14,115 bases of DNA from an uncultured Mollicutes bacterium. GTDB taxonomy: Bacteria > Bacillota_I > Bacilli_A > RFN20 > CAG-826. The position numbers and the translations under genes are program-made. Location: assembly GCA_900549975.1 (NCBI GenBank), contig URQK01000037.1, forward strand, positions 1 to 14,115, written 5' to 3'. Below, piece by piece: positions 1 to 6,043 of the stretch (the first letter of the stretch is position 1; the number at the start of each line of letters is the position of its first letter). Under the pieces are notes generated by a model. The model saw nothing but the letters and a program-made list of their open reading frames with translations, was not told the origin of the DNA and ran no database searches.

Positions 1-1123
1 CAGTTATTTTTATATATAGTCTTAATTCATCGCTTGGCAATGGTTGATTAGTGTATTTTACTTTAAATTCTTCATCTAAATAAAATTCGATAATACCACT
101 ATTCATGTCATAGCCATAAAACCCATCACCATTAAAGAAATAATTATCAAATATATAGTTAATAGGCTTACCAACTTCGGAATAATAAACACTTCTTAAT
201 TGATAATCGCCATAATAAAATAATATTAGGGCGGTTTCTGCTTGTATCTCGATACCATCTAAAGATATTTTATCTAATAAGCCACTTTTATAACTATATT
301 CAACATCATAATTGAATTCATAAATGCTTATAATTGGTTTTTCTTCTGTTTTTGTTTTATATTCAATTTCAGTTTTGGTTTTAAATGAACTTACTTTATC
401 ATCGTTAATAGTAAAAGACATAGTATCTTTTTGTTTGGCGTATTCAATTGATTCAGCTTCTTCTTCTCCTTTTAAGTCAACATTAAAGTCAATAGTTAAA
501 GTAACTACCGATTGATCAAATATAATACTATGTTTGTCATAAACTAAATGATTACCACTACCGTACTTTTTAATAATGTCTCCTATTTTGTCTATATCGG
601 ATGTTTCCATTAAACCCATCAAAATAGTATCTTCATAAAGAGAGGACGGACTATAATTAGTGTATTTTTTTATAGCATTTTCGCTTATATATTTGGCAGA
701 TTTATTGATTTCTTCTATGCCACGTTCTTCATAAGACACATAGCGATTATCTTTTGAAACCACCGCTTCAATTGTTTTGTAAGTCAAAACATATCCGCTT
801 TCACTATCTTTATAAGATCTGTTTTCATAATAGAATTTATTACCATCTCCAATTGTTTCAATTGTTTCTTCTTTATATCCATCACTTGTTCGAACAAATT
901 CCGTATAATAATCACCCTCATATTCATAGGTGTTTTTCAAAGCATTATAGAATTTTGCATACACTTCTTTTTCATTATTCCCTGTGGATATACTTACACT
1001 AGATGATTGGGAAGTATTTGTTGAGCCACTATTGCTTGTTTTATTTGAATTACACGCAGAAATAACACTACATGTCCCCAATAAAACTAATAACGTCGTT
1101 AGTCTAAATTTTGCATTTAACAT
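1..1123 (-). CDS. Putative lipoprotein, internal start within the fused frame (3' end outside window)
   Basis: The ATG at 1123 is preceded 6 nt upstream by a perfect AGGAGG, so this part is very likely translated on its own as well as, or instead of, as a fusion to the TetR domain. The first 24 residues form a lipoprotein signal peptide: K5 and R7, a hydrophobic core LTTLLVLLGTCSV, and a lipobox ISAC with C24 as the lipidated Cys. A Ser/Thr/Asn-rich linker (25-50) follows, then a globular extracytoplasmic region rich in Tyr, Glu and Lys with beta-strand-like alternation, of at least 374 residues in total. I do not recognise a named domain. The layout resembles surface lipoproteins of Firmicutes that have no assigned function. 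The C-terminus lies beyond position 1. Identification as a lipoprotein is solid; function is unknown. Confidence 0.85.
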   Translation of the reverse strand, partial: MLNAKFRLTTLLVLLGTCSVISACNSNKTSNSGSTNTSQSSSVSISTGNNEKEVYAKFYNALKNTYEYEGDYYTEFVRTSDGYKEETIETIGDGNKFYYENRSYKDSESGYVLTYKTIEAVVSKDNRYVSYEERGIEEINKSAKYISENAIKKYTNYSPSSLYEDTILMGLMETSDIDKIGDIIKKYGSGNHLVYDKHSIIFDQSVVTLTIDFNVDLKGEEEAESIEYAKQKDTMSFTINDDKVSSFKTKTEIEYKTKTEEKPIISIYEFNYDVEYSYKSGLLDKISLDGIEIQAETALILFYYGDYQLRSVYYSEVGKPINYIFDNYFFNGDGFYGYDMNSGIIEFYLDEEFKVKYTNQPLPSDELRLYIKIT

Positions 1124-1690
1124 AATTTTTCCTCCTATTTTAAAAATGCAGAAACGGCTAATTTTAGTGATTTGTGATTTTAAATAATATTCATCTTCAA
1201 ATAAAGCGTAATGAACTGATGCGCGAACAAAGATAAATATTAATGGAGTTAATATATCGCTACTAATTCCGATAACACTTTCAAGTTTTTTAGCATACTC
1301 TTGATATCTTTTGCTAACTCCTTCAAAAAACTTTTTTCCTTCTAAATAATATTTCGGATGCGTATAGACTTGATACATAAGGCGATATTTATCACCATGC
1401 TTATTTTTAGTCCAATAAGGCACTTCATCTAAGAAACGATTAACATCTTCAAGTGAAGTAGGCGCTAAAGCCATGAAATCATCTTCTACTTTTTCCATGA
1501 CATACGCCGTAGACTCAATAATTAATTGATCTAAATTATCAAAATAAATATAGATGTTACCTTTGGACATATTACAAGATTTTGCTAGTAAGTTAATGCC
1601 TGTTCCGGCTAAACCATGTTTAGCATAACAATCAAAGCACTTTACCATAATTTCTTGCTTCTTTTTTAGTTTGTTTTCTTCATTCAGCAT
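1..1690 (-). CDS. TetR/AcrR regulator open in frame into a lipoprotein (fused ORF, partial at left edge)
   Basis: One uninterrupted minus-strand frame runs from an ATG at 1690 to the window edge, at least 563 codons. Residues 1-60 are a TetR N-terminal DNA-binding domain: helix 1 around KKKQEIMVKCF, then the helix-turn-helix GINLLAKSCNMSKGNIYIYF at 31-50, followed by DNLDQLI. Residues 61-175 are the helical ligand/dimer domain, ending in a typical FVRASVHYALFEDEYYLKSQ stretch at 154-173. TetR proteins usually stop near 180-200 residues. Here the frame continues through RFCIFKIGGKI and the lipoprotein ribosome binding site into the lipoprotein start at residue 190. I checked every codon on this strand and saw no stop. 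The start has AGGAG 5 nt upstream, a consensus promoter and a dyad operator. The regulator probably represses itself and perhaps the divergent TPR gene. Whether a true fusion protein is made is unclear: the lipoprotein can start separately, and a one-base error could hide a stop. Confidence 0.8.
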   Translation of the reverse strand, partial: MLNEENKLKKKQEIMVKCFDCYAKHGLAGTGINLLAKSCNMSKGNIYIYFDNLDQLIIESTAYVMEKVEDDFMALAPTSLEDVNRFLDEVPYWTKNKHGDKYRLMYQVYTHPKYYLEGKKFFEGVSKRYQEYAKKLESVIGISSDILTPLIFIFVRASVHYALFEDEYYLKSQITKISRFCIFKIGGKIMLNAKFRLTTLLVLLGTCSVISACNSNKTSNSGSTNTSQSSSVSISTGNNEKEVYAKFYNALKNTYEYEGDYYTEFVRTSDGYKEETIETIGDGNKFYYENRSYKDSESGYVLTYKTIEAVVSKDNRYVSYEERGIEEINKSAKYISENAIKKYTNYSPSSLYEDTILMGLMETSDIDKIGDIIKKYGSGNHLVYDKHSIIFDQSVVTLTIDFNVDLKGEEEAESIEYAKQKDTMSFTINDDKVSSFKTKTEIEYKTKTEEKPIISIYEFNYDVEYSYKSGLLDKISLDGIEIQAETALILFYYGDYQLRSVYYSEVGKPINYIFDNYFFNGDGFYGYDMNSGIIEFYLDEEFKVKYTNQPLPSDELRLYIKIT

Positions 1691-1704
1691 AGTGTCTCCT
1701 AATT

Positions 1705-1722
1705 AATGAACGATTGTTCATT
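1705..1722. promoter_or_regulatory. TetR-type operator dyad
   Basis: A perfect inverted repeat AATGAAC-GATT-GTTCATT (7-bp arms, 4-bp centre) contains the TGAAC...GTTCA core seen in many TetR/AcrR-family operators. It lies between the -10 element (1727-1732) and the ribosome binding site of the tetR-like gene, so it covers the expected transcription start. A bound repressor would block that promoter. It is also about 95 bp upstream of the divergent TPR gene. Binding by the adjacent TetR is inferred from position. Confidence 0.75.
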
Positions 1723-1726
1723 TATT

Positions 1727-1755
1727 ATATTATCTTATAAATATAGTTATGTCAA
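1727..1755 (-). promoter_or_regulatory. Promoter of the tetR-lipoprotein unit
   Basis: On the minus strand a consensus -35 TTGACA (1755-1750) is separated by exactly 17 bp from a -10 TAATAT (1732-1727). The expected start point falls inside the adjacent dyad operator, consistent with autorepression. Confidence 0.75.
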
Positions 1756-1785
1756 ATTTTAATTGTTTTATTTCATAAACTATCG

Positions 1786-1807
1786 TGATATTATATTGCT
1801 AGTGAGG
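1786..1807 (+). promoter_or_regulatory. Extended -10 and ribosome binding site of the TPR gene
   Basis: An extended -10 element TGATATTAT lies at 1786-1794. No good -35 is present at 17 bp, which is common for extended -10 promoters. The ribosome binding site GTGAGG (1802-1807) sits 9 nt before the ATG at 1817. Both elements overlap or are close together, so the -10 assignment implies a very short leader and is uncertain. Start points further upstream near 1763 (TTGTTT) are possible. Confidence 0.4.
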
Positions 1808-1816
1808 TATTAACTT

Positions 1817-3574
1817 ATGGAGAAAGAAAAAATTGATAATCTTGAAGAATTAGAAAGAATGGCTGAAAATGGTGATTTTGAAGCATTAAAAAAAGTTTCA
1901 GGACATTATTATTGGTTAACTAAAGATAAAGAGGCAGGAAAGAAAGCTTTCTATTATTTAAAGAAAGCTGAGCATTTTAATGATTCTGACTTATTATTTA
2001 AATTAGGTAATTGCTATGCTTTTGAATTAGGAGTAAATAAAGATATTCCTAAAGCTGTTGAATATTATGAAAAAGCTATTAAAGGTAATCATCCTGGTGC
2101 CTATTTTAATTTAGCGGTTTCCTATCGTGATGGATTTGATGATGTGGAGCCTGATTTTAACAAAGCCAAAGAATATTTTTTAAAAGCTAAGGAACTAGGT
2201 AAAGAAAATGCCGAGGCTGCTTTAAGATCTCTTCCTTTATATGAGTTAGTATATAATTTAAAAAACTTTGATAGTCTTGATGATGATAAACAAACTTCTA
2301 TTCTTTATGAAGTAGAAGCCATTAAAAGAGAAAGTAAAATATCGAGAGACAGACTTGTATTCATTCGCAATAAATTTGTTAATTATGTTATTCAAAATTA
2401 CCCAAAAAGAACAATTTCTGATAGTGAAAAAGAAATAGTTTTTGGGTTATCTAGTGTTGTAGTTTCTAGTCTTATTGAAGAAAACAATTTAAAAGATGCC
2501 CAAAATTCCATTGTCCATATGCTTAAAATGTTAGATACTTATCAAGGTGATGATGAAGAATACATTTTAGAAACTAACTCACGTTTATGGTGGCGTTTAG
2601 CATCTATCACTTTTATGCAAAAAGACTATGAACTTGCCTTAAAAGCATCAGATATTGCGTTAGACTCCGCTAAAAAACTATTAGTAAAAGATTTAGAAAA
2701 TTTCCCTTATGATTTATTAATTAATATATACGCTATTAACACTAATATTCTTAACGCCGTTGGTGCCTATGAAGAATCAATTAAATGCGGAACTGCTTTA
2801 TTAGATTATTTAAATAAATTACCTAGAGAGAAACTAAAAAGATACCAAATGGATTATGTCTTGTTTTTAAATACGATGTGCAACACACATGTATTAATAA
2901 AACATTATGATGAAGTTGAGAAATTAGCGTGCTATATTTTTGATTTAATTGATAATCCAAAGAATGATTTAGAATATGATATCGTTAGCCAAGCTCATTT
3001 ATCACTTGGTCTTGCTTTAGAGGGACTAGGTGATTATGTCGAAGCTATCAATAACTATGATAAAGCTTATGAACTCACTTTAAAAATGAGTGATAATAGT
3101 TCTAAATATCAACGTCTTGCAAAATATGCTTTAGAATCAGGATCATTAAATTATGAGATTGGTAATCTTGAAGTAGCAAAAGTTGTTTTAATTAACGGAC
3201 TTGAACATTGTTACTACCATGATTTTATAGGTTGTAATCAAATGCTAGCAGATTTAACAAATAAATTTTTTAAAGTGTGTTTTGATTTAAAAGACTTCAA
3301 TAGTGCGCTTGGCGCAACAAAAAATTATCTTGAAGATAAAGAAGCTGGTAATTATGATGATGAGCCTACTTCTGATATTTATTCTGCATTGTTTGCTAGT
3401 TATATTGCTACCGTTTATGAAGCAATGAATGACCCTAAACAAGAGGAAGAATATTTATTAAAATCTTTAGATTATTTAATGAATGACACTAACGAAGTTT
3501 ATAAAGAAACCCATGATGAAATTTATTTAGATGTTAATAATAGACTAGAAAAATTTAGAGGTTCAAAAAATTAA
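1817..3574 (+). CDS. Sel1-like/TPR repeat protein
   Basis: This 585-residue, acidic, soluble protein has no signal peptide or membrane segment, so it is probably cytoplasmic. Residues 21-130 hold about three Sel1-like repeats, for example KAVEYYEKAIKGNHPGAYFNLA with the A-x-x-x-Y-x-x-x-A-x-x-x-G spacing. A helical stretch without clear repeats follows (141-250). TPR-like units then resume: W258-L288, Y305-L335, A393-L422 (LSLGLALEGLGDYVEAINNY) and Y437-L462. Such arrays bind proteins or peptides; no enzymatic domain is attached. The ATG follows GTGAGG at a 9-nt spacing. The gene is divergent from the tetR-like gene across a shared regulatory gap, and its stop is 2 nt before the HicB-like gene, so the two are probably cotranscribed. 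A scaffold or regulatory role is plausible, but no specific function can be read from the sequence. Confidence 0.85.
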   Translation: MEKEKIDNLEELERMAENGDFEALKKVSGHYYWLTKDKEAGKKAFYYLKKAEHFNDSDLLFKLGNCYAFELGVNKDIPKAVEYYEKAIKGNHPGAYFNLAVSYRDGFDDVEPDFNKAKEYFLKAKELGKENAEAALRSLPLYELVYNLKNFDSLDDDKQTSILYEVEAIKRESKISRDRLVFIRNKFVNYVIQNYPKRTISDSEKEIVFGLSSVVVSSLIEENNLKDAQNSIVHMLKMLDTYQGDDEEYILETNSRLWWRLASITFMQKDYELALKASDIALDSAKKLLVKDLENFPYDLLINIYAINTNILNAVGAYEESIKCGTALLDYLNKLPREKLKRYQMDYVLFLNTMCNTHVLIKHYDEVEKLACYIFDLIDNPKNDLEYDIVSQAHLSLGLALEGLGDYVEAINNYDKAYELTLKMSDNSSKYQRLAKYALESGSLNYEIGNLEVAKVVLINGLEHCYYHDFIGCNQMLADLTNKFFKVCFDLKDFNSALGATKNYLEDKEAGNYDDEPTSDIYSALFASYIATVYEAMNDPKQEEEYLLKSLDYLMNDTNEVYKETHDEIYLDVNNRLEKFRGSKN

Positions 3575-3576
3575 TT

Positions 3577-3873
3577 ATGCATTATCACTTTTATGCCACA
3601 TTAAAAAAAGAAGAAAATAGTACTTATTATAATGTTAAGATTCCGAATATCATCGGCGCTGTAACTTGTGGAGATAGTTATGAAAATGCGATGATTATGG
3701 CTTATGATTTATTAAAATATGTTTTAGAAGAAAATATTTCTAATGCCCAATATGTCACTCCTTCTAGCTATGAAGAAATTCTAAAATATTATCCTGAAGC
3801 TGATGAAATTATTGAATTATCTTATGATTTACCAGATGATAAAAAGAAGCCTAGAGAACAAAATAATTACTGA
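3577..3873 (+). CDS. HicB-like small protein (solitary, no HicA)
   Basis: This 98-residue protein matches the pattern of the HicB N-terminal, partial RNase H-like fold. A first strand (YHFYATLKKEENSTYY) leads into VKIPNIIGAVTCGDSYENAM, which recalls the P-x-hydrophobic-x-G-x-x-T-x-G-D-s-x-x-E-A core of HicB, followed by a helix AYDLLKYVLEEN. The C-terminal part (60-98) is charged and has no obvious ribbon-helix-helix or HTH DNA-binding domain. No hicA-like double-stranded RNA-binding toxin gene lies on either side, so this is not an evident toxin-antitoxin pair. The gene starts 2 nt after the TPR stop. The nearest Shine-Dalgarno-like GAGG lies about 15 nt upstream, inside the TPR gene, suggesting translational coupling. 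The TGA stop is backed up by TAA two codons later. The HicB assignment is a fold-level guess. Confidence 0.65.
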   Translation: MHYHFYATLKKEENSTYYNVKIPNIIGAVTCGDSYENAMIMAYDLLKYVLEENISNAQYVTPSSYEEILKYYPEADEIIELSYDLPDDKKKPREQNNY

Positions 3874-3886
3874 TTTTAAGTATTTG

Positions 3887-3910
3887 AAAACCGCGGCTTT
3901 TGGTTTTTTA
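3887..3910 (+). terminator. Rho-independent terminator after the TPR-hicB unit
   Basis: AAAACC (3887-3892) pairs with GGTTTT (3902-3907) around a 9-nt GC-containing loop, and the strand continues in T residues. It begins 13 nt after the HicB-like stop. The stem is short, so strength is uncertain. Confidence 0.55.
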
Positions 3911-3945
3911 TTGGAAAGTCGAAACTTTATCCACGATTTACCAGT

Positions 3946-3977
3946 TATTGATAATATCCGTTAATTTATTATCAATA
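3946..3977. repeat. Inverted repeat, 11-bp arms
   Basis: TATTGATAATA (3946-3956) and TATTATCAATA (3967-3977) are perfect reverse complements around a 10-nt centre. The stem is almost all A-T and no T run follows, so it is not a classical terminator. Its function is unknown. Confidence 0.6.
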
Positions 3978-4042
3978 CCAATACATACGTCTGGCGCTTT
4001 ACTATATTTATATAATTGTACATTTTGAAGAGCAAGCATTTC

Positions 4043-4182
4043 TTAAGTAAGTAAATTAAAAAATAAAAATAGCAAAGTTATCAAAGTGCCTAAGGTTGAT
4101 AAAATGAAGAAAAATATTAGTGGAGATAATAAAATAATATATCTTATTCCAAGGGGGTTATTTTTTCTGCGATTACTTTCAT
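4043..4182 (-). pseudogene. Short metal-regulated reading frame, apparently frameshifted
   Basis: An ATG at 4182 is preceded by AAGGTG at a good ribosome-binding distance and lies downstream of a promoter and dyad operator. The frame codes for MKVIAEKITPLE and stops at 4144. The stop comes just after a C5 run (4157-4153). One added C would give ...ITPLGIRYII..., a 46-residue peptide made mainly of one or two hydrophobic membrane segments, ending at TAA 4045-4043. After that stop the same frame is open for a further 34 codons (GAA, then MLALQNVQLYKYSKAPDVCI...) to 3938. This suggests a small membrane-protein gene broken by a frameshift and a nonsense change. A genuine 12-codon leader peptide, or chance, remains possible. 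I do not recognise the family. Confidence 0.4.
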
Positions 4183-4203
4183 AAGAACACCTTGATTCTA
4201 TTG

Positions 4204-4219
4204 GTTAGTTATAACTAAC
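4204..4219. promoter_or_regulatory. Dyad operator, copy 1 (TTAGTTATAACTAA core)
   Basis: The perfect 16-bp palindrome GTTAGTTATAACTAAC lies 6 nt downstream of the minus-strand -10 element and covers the expected start point. Its 14-bp core matches TTAGTT-N2-AACTAA, as does a second copy at the zip promoter (5268-5281). In size and TTAG...CTAA ends it resembles operators of DtxR/MntR-type metal regulators; that assignment is inference. A second, adjacent dyad AGTTATA-A-TATAACT (4222-4236) overlaps the -10. Confidence 0.65.
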
Positions 4220-4225
4220 ATAGTT

Positions 4226-4254
4226 ATAATATAACTTTGTTTTTTGTTTGTAAA
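4226..4254 (-). promoter_or_regulatory. Promoter upstream of the small frame
   Basis: The minus strand carries -35 TTTACA (4254-4249), a 17-bp spacer and -10 TATTAT (4231-4226). The dyad operator lies immediately downstream, followed by a ribosome binding site and the ATG at 4182. Confidence 0.6.
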
Positions 4255-4261
4255 CAAAAAA
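4240..4261. repeat. Inverted repeat, 10-bp arms, over the -35 region
   Basis: TTTTTTGTTT (4240-4249) and AAACAAAAAA (4252-4261) are perfect reverse complements around a 2-nt GT centre. The element overlaps the -35 of the minus-strand promoter. The centre is too tight for a relaxed hairpin, so a protein-binding dyad is more likely than a terminator, although the T tracts keep that possibility open. Confidence 0.5.
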
Positions 4262-4445
4262 GATAAACAATCAAGTTTTTTTATACATAAAAAGAACTTT
4301 CTTATGACTCCTTCTACTTTTTTTATGATGTATCCATTAAAAAAGCATTGATTTAATAGTAATATTTCTTTAATAGAAACGGCTTATCCTTGTTATTTTT
4401 GTTAAGTTAATCATTATGCTAAATGCTTTAAAGATTATTATAAAT

Positions 4446-5231
4446 TTAGCCTAAAGCAATATCTAATATCATCATAAGGGCAAAACCGATTGCCACACCC
4501 ATTGTGCCAATATTAGAATGATCACCACTTTGTGTTTCTGGTATTAGTTCTTCCACTACTACATAAATCATGGCACCTGCCGCAAATGACAAAATATAAG
4601 GTAAAGCTGGAGTAATAAGTGAAGTTAAAAGTATTGTGATAATCGCACCAATCGGTTCAACAATTCCGGAAAGTGTTCCATAAAGGAACGCTTTTTTCTT
4701 TGTACATCCTGAGCCTAATAATGGCGTAGATATAATTGCTCCTTCTGGCACGTTTTGTATAGCAATACCTATGGCTAAAGCAAATGCTCCCATCATAGTA
4801 ATACTAGTTGTTCCACTTAACATACCTGCTAAAACAACTCCTACTGCCATACCTTCTGGAATATTATGAAGAGTTACAGCAAGAATTAACATAAATGATT
4901 TATTTAAGTGCGAAGGTTTTCCTTCTGGTTTATCATTATTAACATGTAAATGCGGAATAATAGTATCAAGAACTAACAAAAATCCCATACCTAATAAAAA
5001 TCCAATCGCAGCGGGTAGCCACTGGATTTTTAAATTAGATGACATTTCAATTGCTGGTATTAAAAGCGACCAAACGGATGCCGCAATCATAACACCAGAA
5101 GCAAAGCCTAATAAAGCTTTTTGCATTTTAGGATTCATGTCTTTCTTTAAAAAGAAAACAAAAGCTGATCCTAATGTTGTTCCAATAAAAGGAATTAATA
5201 TTCCGATTGTTGCTTTTAAAAAATCACTCAT
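4446..5231 (-). CDS. ZIP family divalent metal transporter
   Basis: This 261-residue integral membrane protein has about eight predicted hydrophobic segments and belongs to the bacterial ZupT/GufA-like ZIP group, which imports Zn2+, Fe2+ or Mn2+ across the cytoplasmic membrane. The hallmark metal-site motifs are present: HNIPEG in the fourth segment (H122, N123, E126), QNVPEG in the fifth (Q159, N160, E163) and GIVEPIG in the sixth (E192). Between segments 3 and 4 lies a short polar loop with HLH (94-96) rather than a long His-rich one. The length is normal for the family. The ATG at 5231 follows GGTGAT; an overlapping ATGGTGATG upstream is out of frame. The gene has its own promoter whose -35 lies inside a TTAGTTGCAACTAA dyad, so metal-responsive repression is likely. 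Which metal is carried cannot be told from the sequence. Confidence 0.93.
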   Translation of the reverse strand: MSDFLKATIGILIPFIGTTLGSAFVFFLKKDMNPKMQKALLGFASGVMIAASVWSLLIPAIEMSSNLKIQWLPAAIGFLLGMGFLLVLDTIIPHLHVNNDKPEGKPSHLNKSFMLILAVTLHNIPEGMAVGVVLAGMLSGTTSITMMGAFALAIGIAIQNVPEGAIISTPLLGSGCTKKKAFLYGTLSGIVEPIGAIITILLTSLITPALPYILSFAAGAMIYVVVEELIPETQSGDHSNIGTMGVAIGFALMMILDIALG

Positions 5232-5248
5232 AATTCATCACCATAAAT

Positions 5249-5277
5249 AGATTATCACTTTGTTAAATTAGTTGCAA
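5249..5277 (-). promoter_or_regulatory. zip promoter
   Basis: The minus strand carries -35 TTGCAA (5277-5272), a 17-bp spacer and -10 TAATCT (5254-5249), with a TG one base before the -10 (extended type). The -35 hexamer is the exact centre of the dyad at 5268-5281. Confidence 0.65.
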
Positions 5278-5281
5278 CTAA
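5268..5281. promoter_or_regulatory. Dyad operator, copy 2, at the zip promoter
   Basis: TTAGTTGCAACTAA is a perfect 14-bp palindrome that shares the TTAGTT-N2-AACTAA pattern with the dyad at 4205-4218. Repressor binding would occlude the -35. A DtxR/MntR-like metal regulator is the likeliest ligand, given the transporter downstream; no such regulator gene is in the window. Confidence 0.65.
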
Positions 5282-5317
5282 CTTGATTGCGCAATAATCT
5301 TTAATATTAAGTATGAA

Positions 5318-6043
5318 CTAGTTAGATTCATAAAACATAACTATACCACTAGCTACACCAACATTAAGTGAATCAATATTTTTAATTGGTATAATAACAT
5401 TAACATCAGAAATATTAAGTATTTCTTCTCTTACTCCTTTTCCTTCGTTACCAAATACTAAAATGCACTTTTCATATTTTGGAACACTTGTAATATCTAC
5501 TGAGTTTTTTAAACTAGTAGCAATTATTTTATAATCTTTTTTTAATTCTTTTAGGTAATCGATATCTTTAACAATGATATTTAATTTAAATATTGCACCT
5601 TGCGTTGCACTAAGTGACTTATCATTATATAAAGAAACACAATTAGGGCTCATAATAACATCTAAATAATTAAATGCTAAAGCAGTTCTTAAAATTGTTC
5701 CTAAATTACCTGGATCAGATATGTTATCTAAATATATAATTTTATTACTTGTAATTGGTTTTTCTTTAAGATAGTGACAAACCACCACTACTCCTTGAGC
5801 GTTAATGGAAGAAGAAATTTTATCTAATATTTCATTAGTTATGATAAATTGAGGAATGTTTTTATCAATATCAAGTTCTTTAGTAGTATATACTTCTTTT
5901 ATTATATTTGCTTCACTAGCCATTTCAAGCATATGAAAACCTTCAACGAAAAATAGTTTACTTTCTTCGCGATTTTTATTTTGTCTTAAGCGTAATAAAT
6001 CTTTGATACGATTATTAGTTTTACTTGTTATATATTGAATCAT
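5318..6043 (-). CDS. TrmH/SpoU family RNA 2'-O-methyltransferase
   Basis: This 241-residue SAM-dependent methyltransferase of the SPOUT class resembles the YsgA/RlmB branch that methylates ribose in rRNA or tRNA. The N-terminal substrate-binding domain (1-95) begins ITSKTNNRIKDLLRLR and includes FFVEGFHMLEMA at 31-42. The knotted catalytic domain shows all three SpoU motifs. Motif 1 is LDNISDPGNLGTILRTA (105-121, with N107 and catalytic R119). Motif 2 is ILVFGNEGKGV (194-204). Motif 3 is IPI...SLNVGVASGIVMFYE (218-239). Length is typical and nothing is missing. Its ATG overlaps the stop of the upstream YgjP-like gene (TAATG), and the Shine-Dalgarno AAAGGAG lies inside that gene, so the two are translationally coupled. 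The exact RNA target cannot be assigned. Confidence 0.93.
   Translation of the reverse strand: MIQYITSKTNNRIKDLLRLRQNKNREESKLFFVEGFHMLEMASEANIIKEVYTTKELDIDKNIPQFIITNEILDKISSSINAQGVVVVCHYLKEKPITSNKIIYLDNISDPGNLGTILRTALAFNYLDVIMSPNCVSLYNDKSLSATQGAIFKLNIIVKDIDYLKELKKDYKIIATSLKNSVDITSVPKYEKCILVFGNEGKGVREEILNISDVNVIIPIKNIDSLNVGVASGIVMFYESN

Larger units (their letters stand above)
3911..4445. other. Gap without a recognised gene
   Basis: This 535-bp stretch between the TPR-hicB terminator and the zip stop codon holds no recognised complete gene. On the minus strand it contains a promoter, a dyad operator and a short frame interrupted after 12 codons (4144-4182), listed separately. It also holds an 11-bp-arm inverted repeat (3946-3977), a 10-bp-arm inverted repeat (4240-4261), and an imperfect 21-bp hairpin at 4286-4306 (CATAA...TTATG), which could help terminate zip transcription but lacks a clear T tract. 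From 4307 to 4445 I see nothing beyond AT-rich sequence. The whole interval may be decayed coding DNA. Confidence 0.6.

Noticed and set aside
324..1187. Three plus-strand open frames (324-515, 754-1002, 984-1187)
   Set aside because: They lie antisense to the lipoprotein frame, which has a perfect ribosome binding site and lipobox; their sequences are low-complexity Ile/Leu/His/Ser-rich shadows.
3577..3873. A HicAB toxin-antitoxin system
   Set aside because: Only a HicB-like protein is present; neither neighbour is a short HicA-like RNA-binding protein, and the upstream partner is a large TPR protein.
3865..3882. TGA read as tryptophan (Mollicute code)
   Set aside because: TGA appears only as the HicB stop, all Trp codons seen are TGG, and no full-length gene needs TGA as sense.
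4104..4184. A 26-codon plus-strand frame beginning MKKNISGDNK with an AAGG upstream
   Set aside because: It has no promoter or homologous pattern and lies antisense to the better supported minus-strand promoter, operator and ribosome binding site.
5305..5332. TATGAA...TTCATA inverted repeat around the trmH-like stop as a terminator
   Set aside because: The arms are only 6 bp, all A-T rich but for one G-C pair, and no T tract follows on the coding strand.
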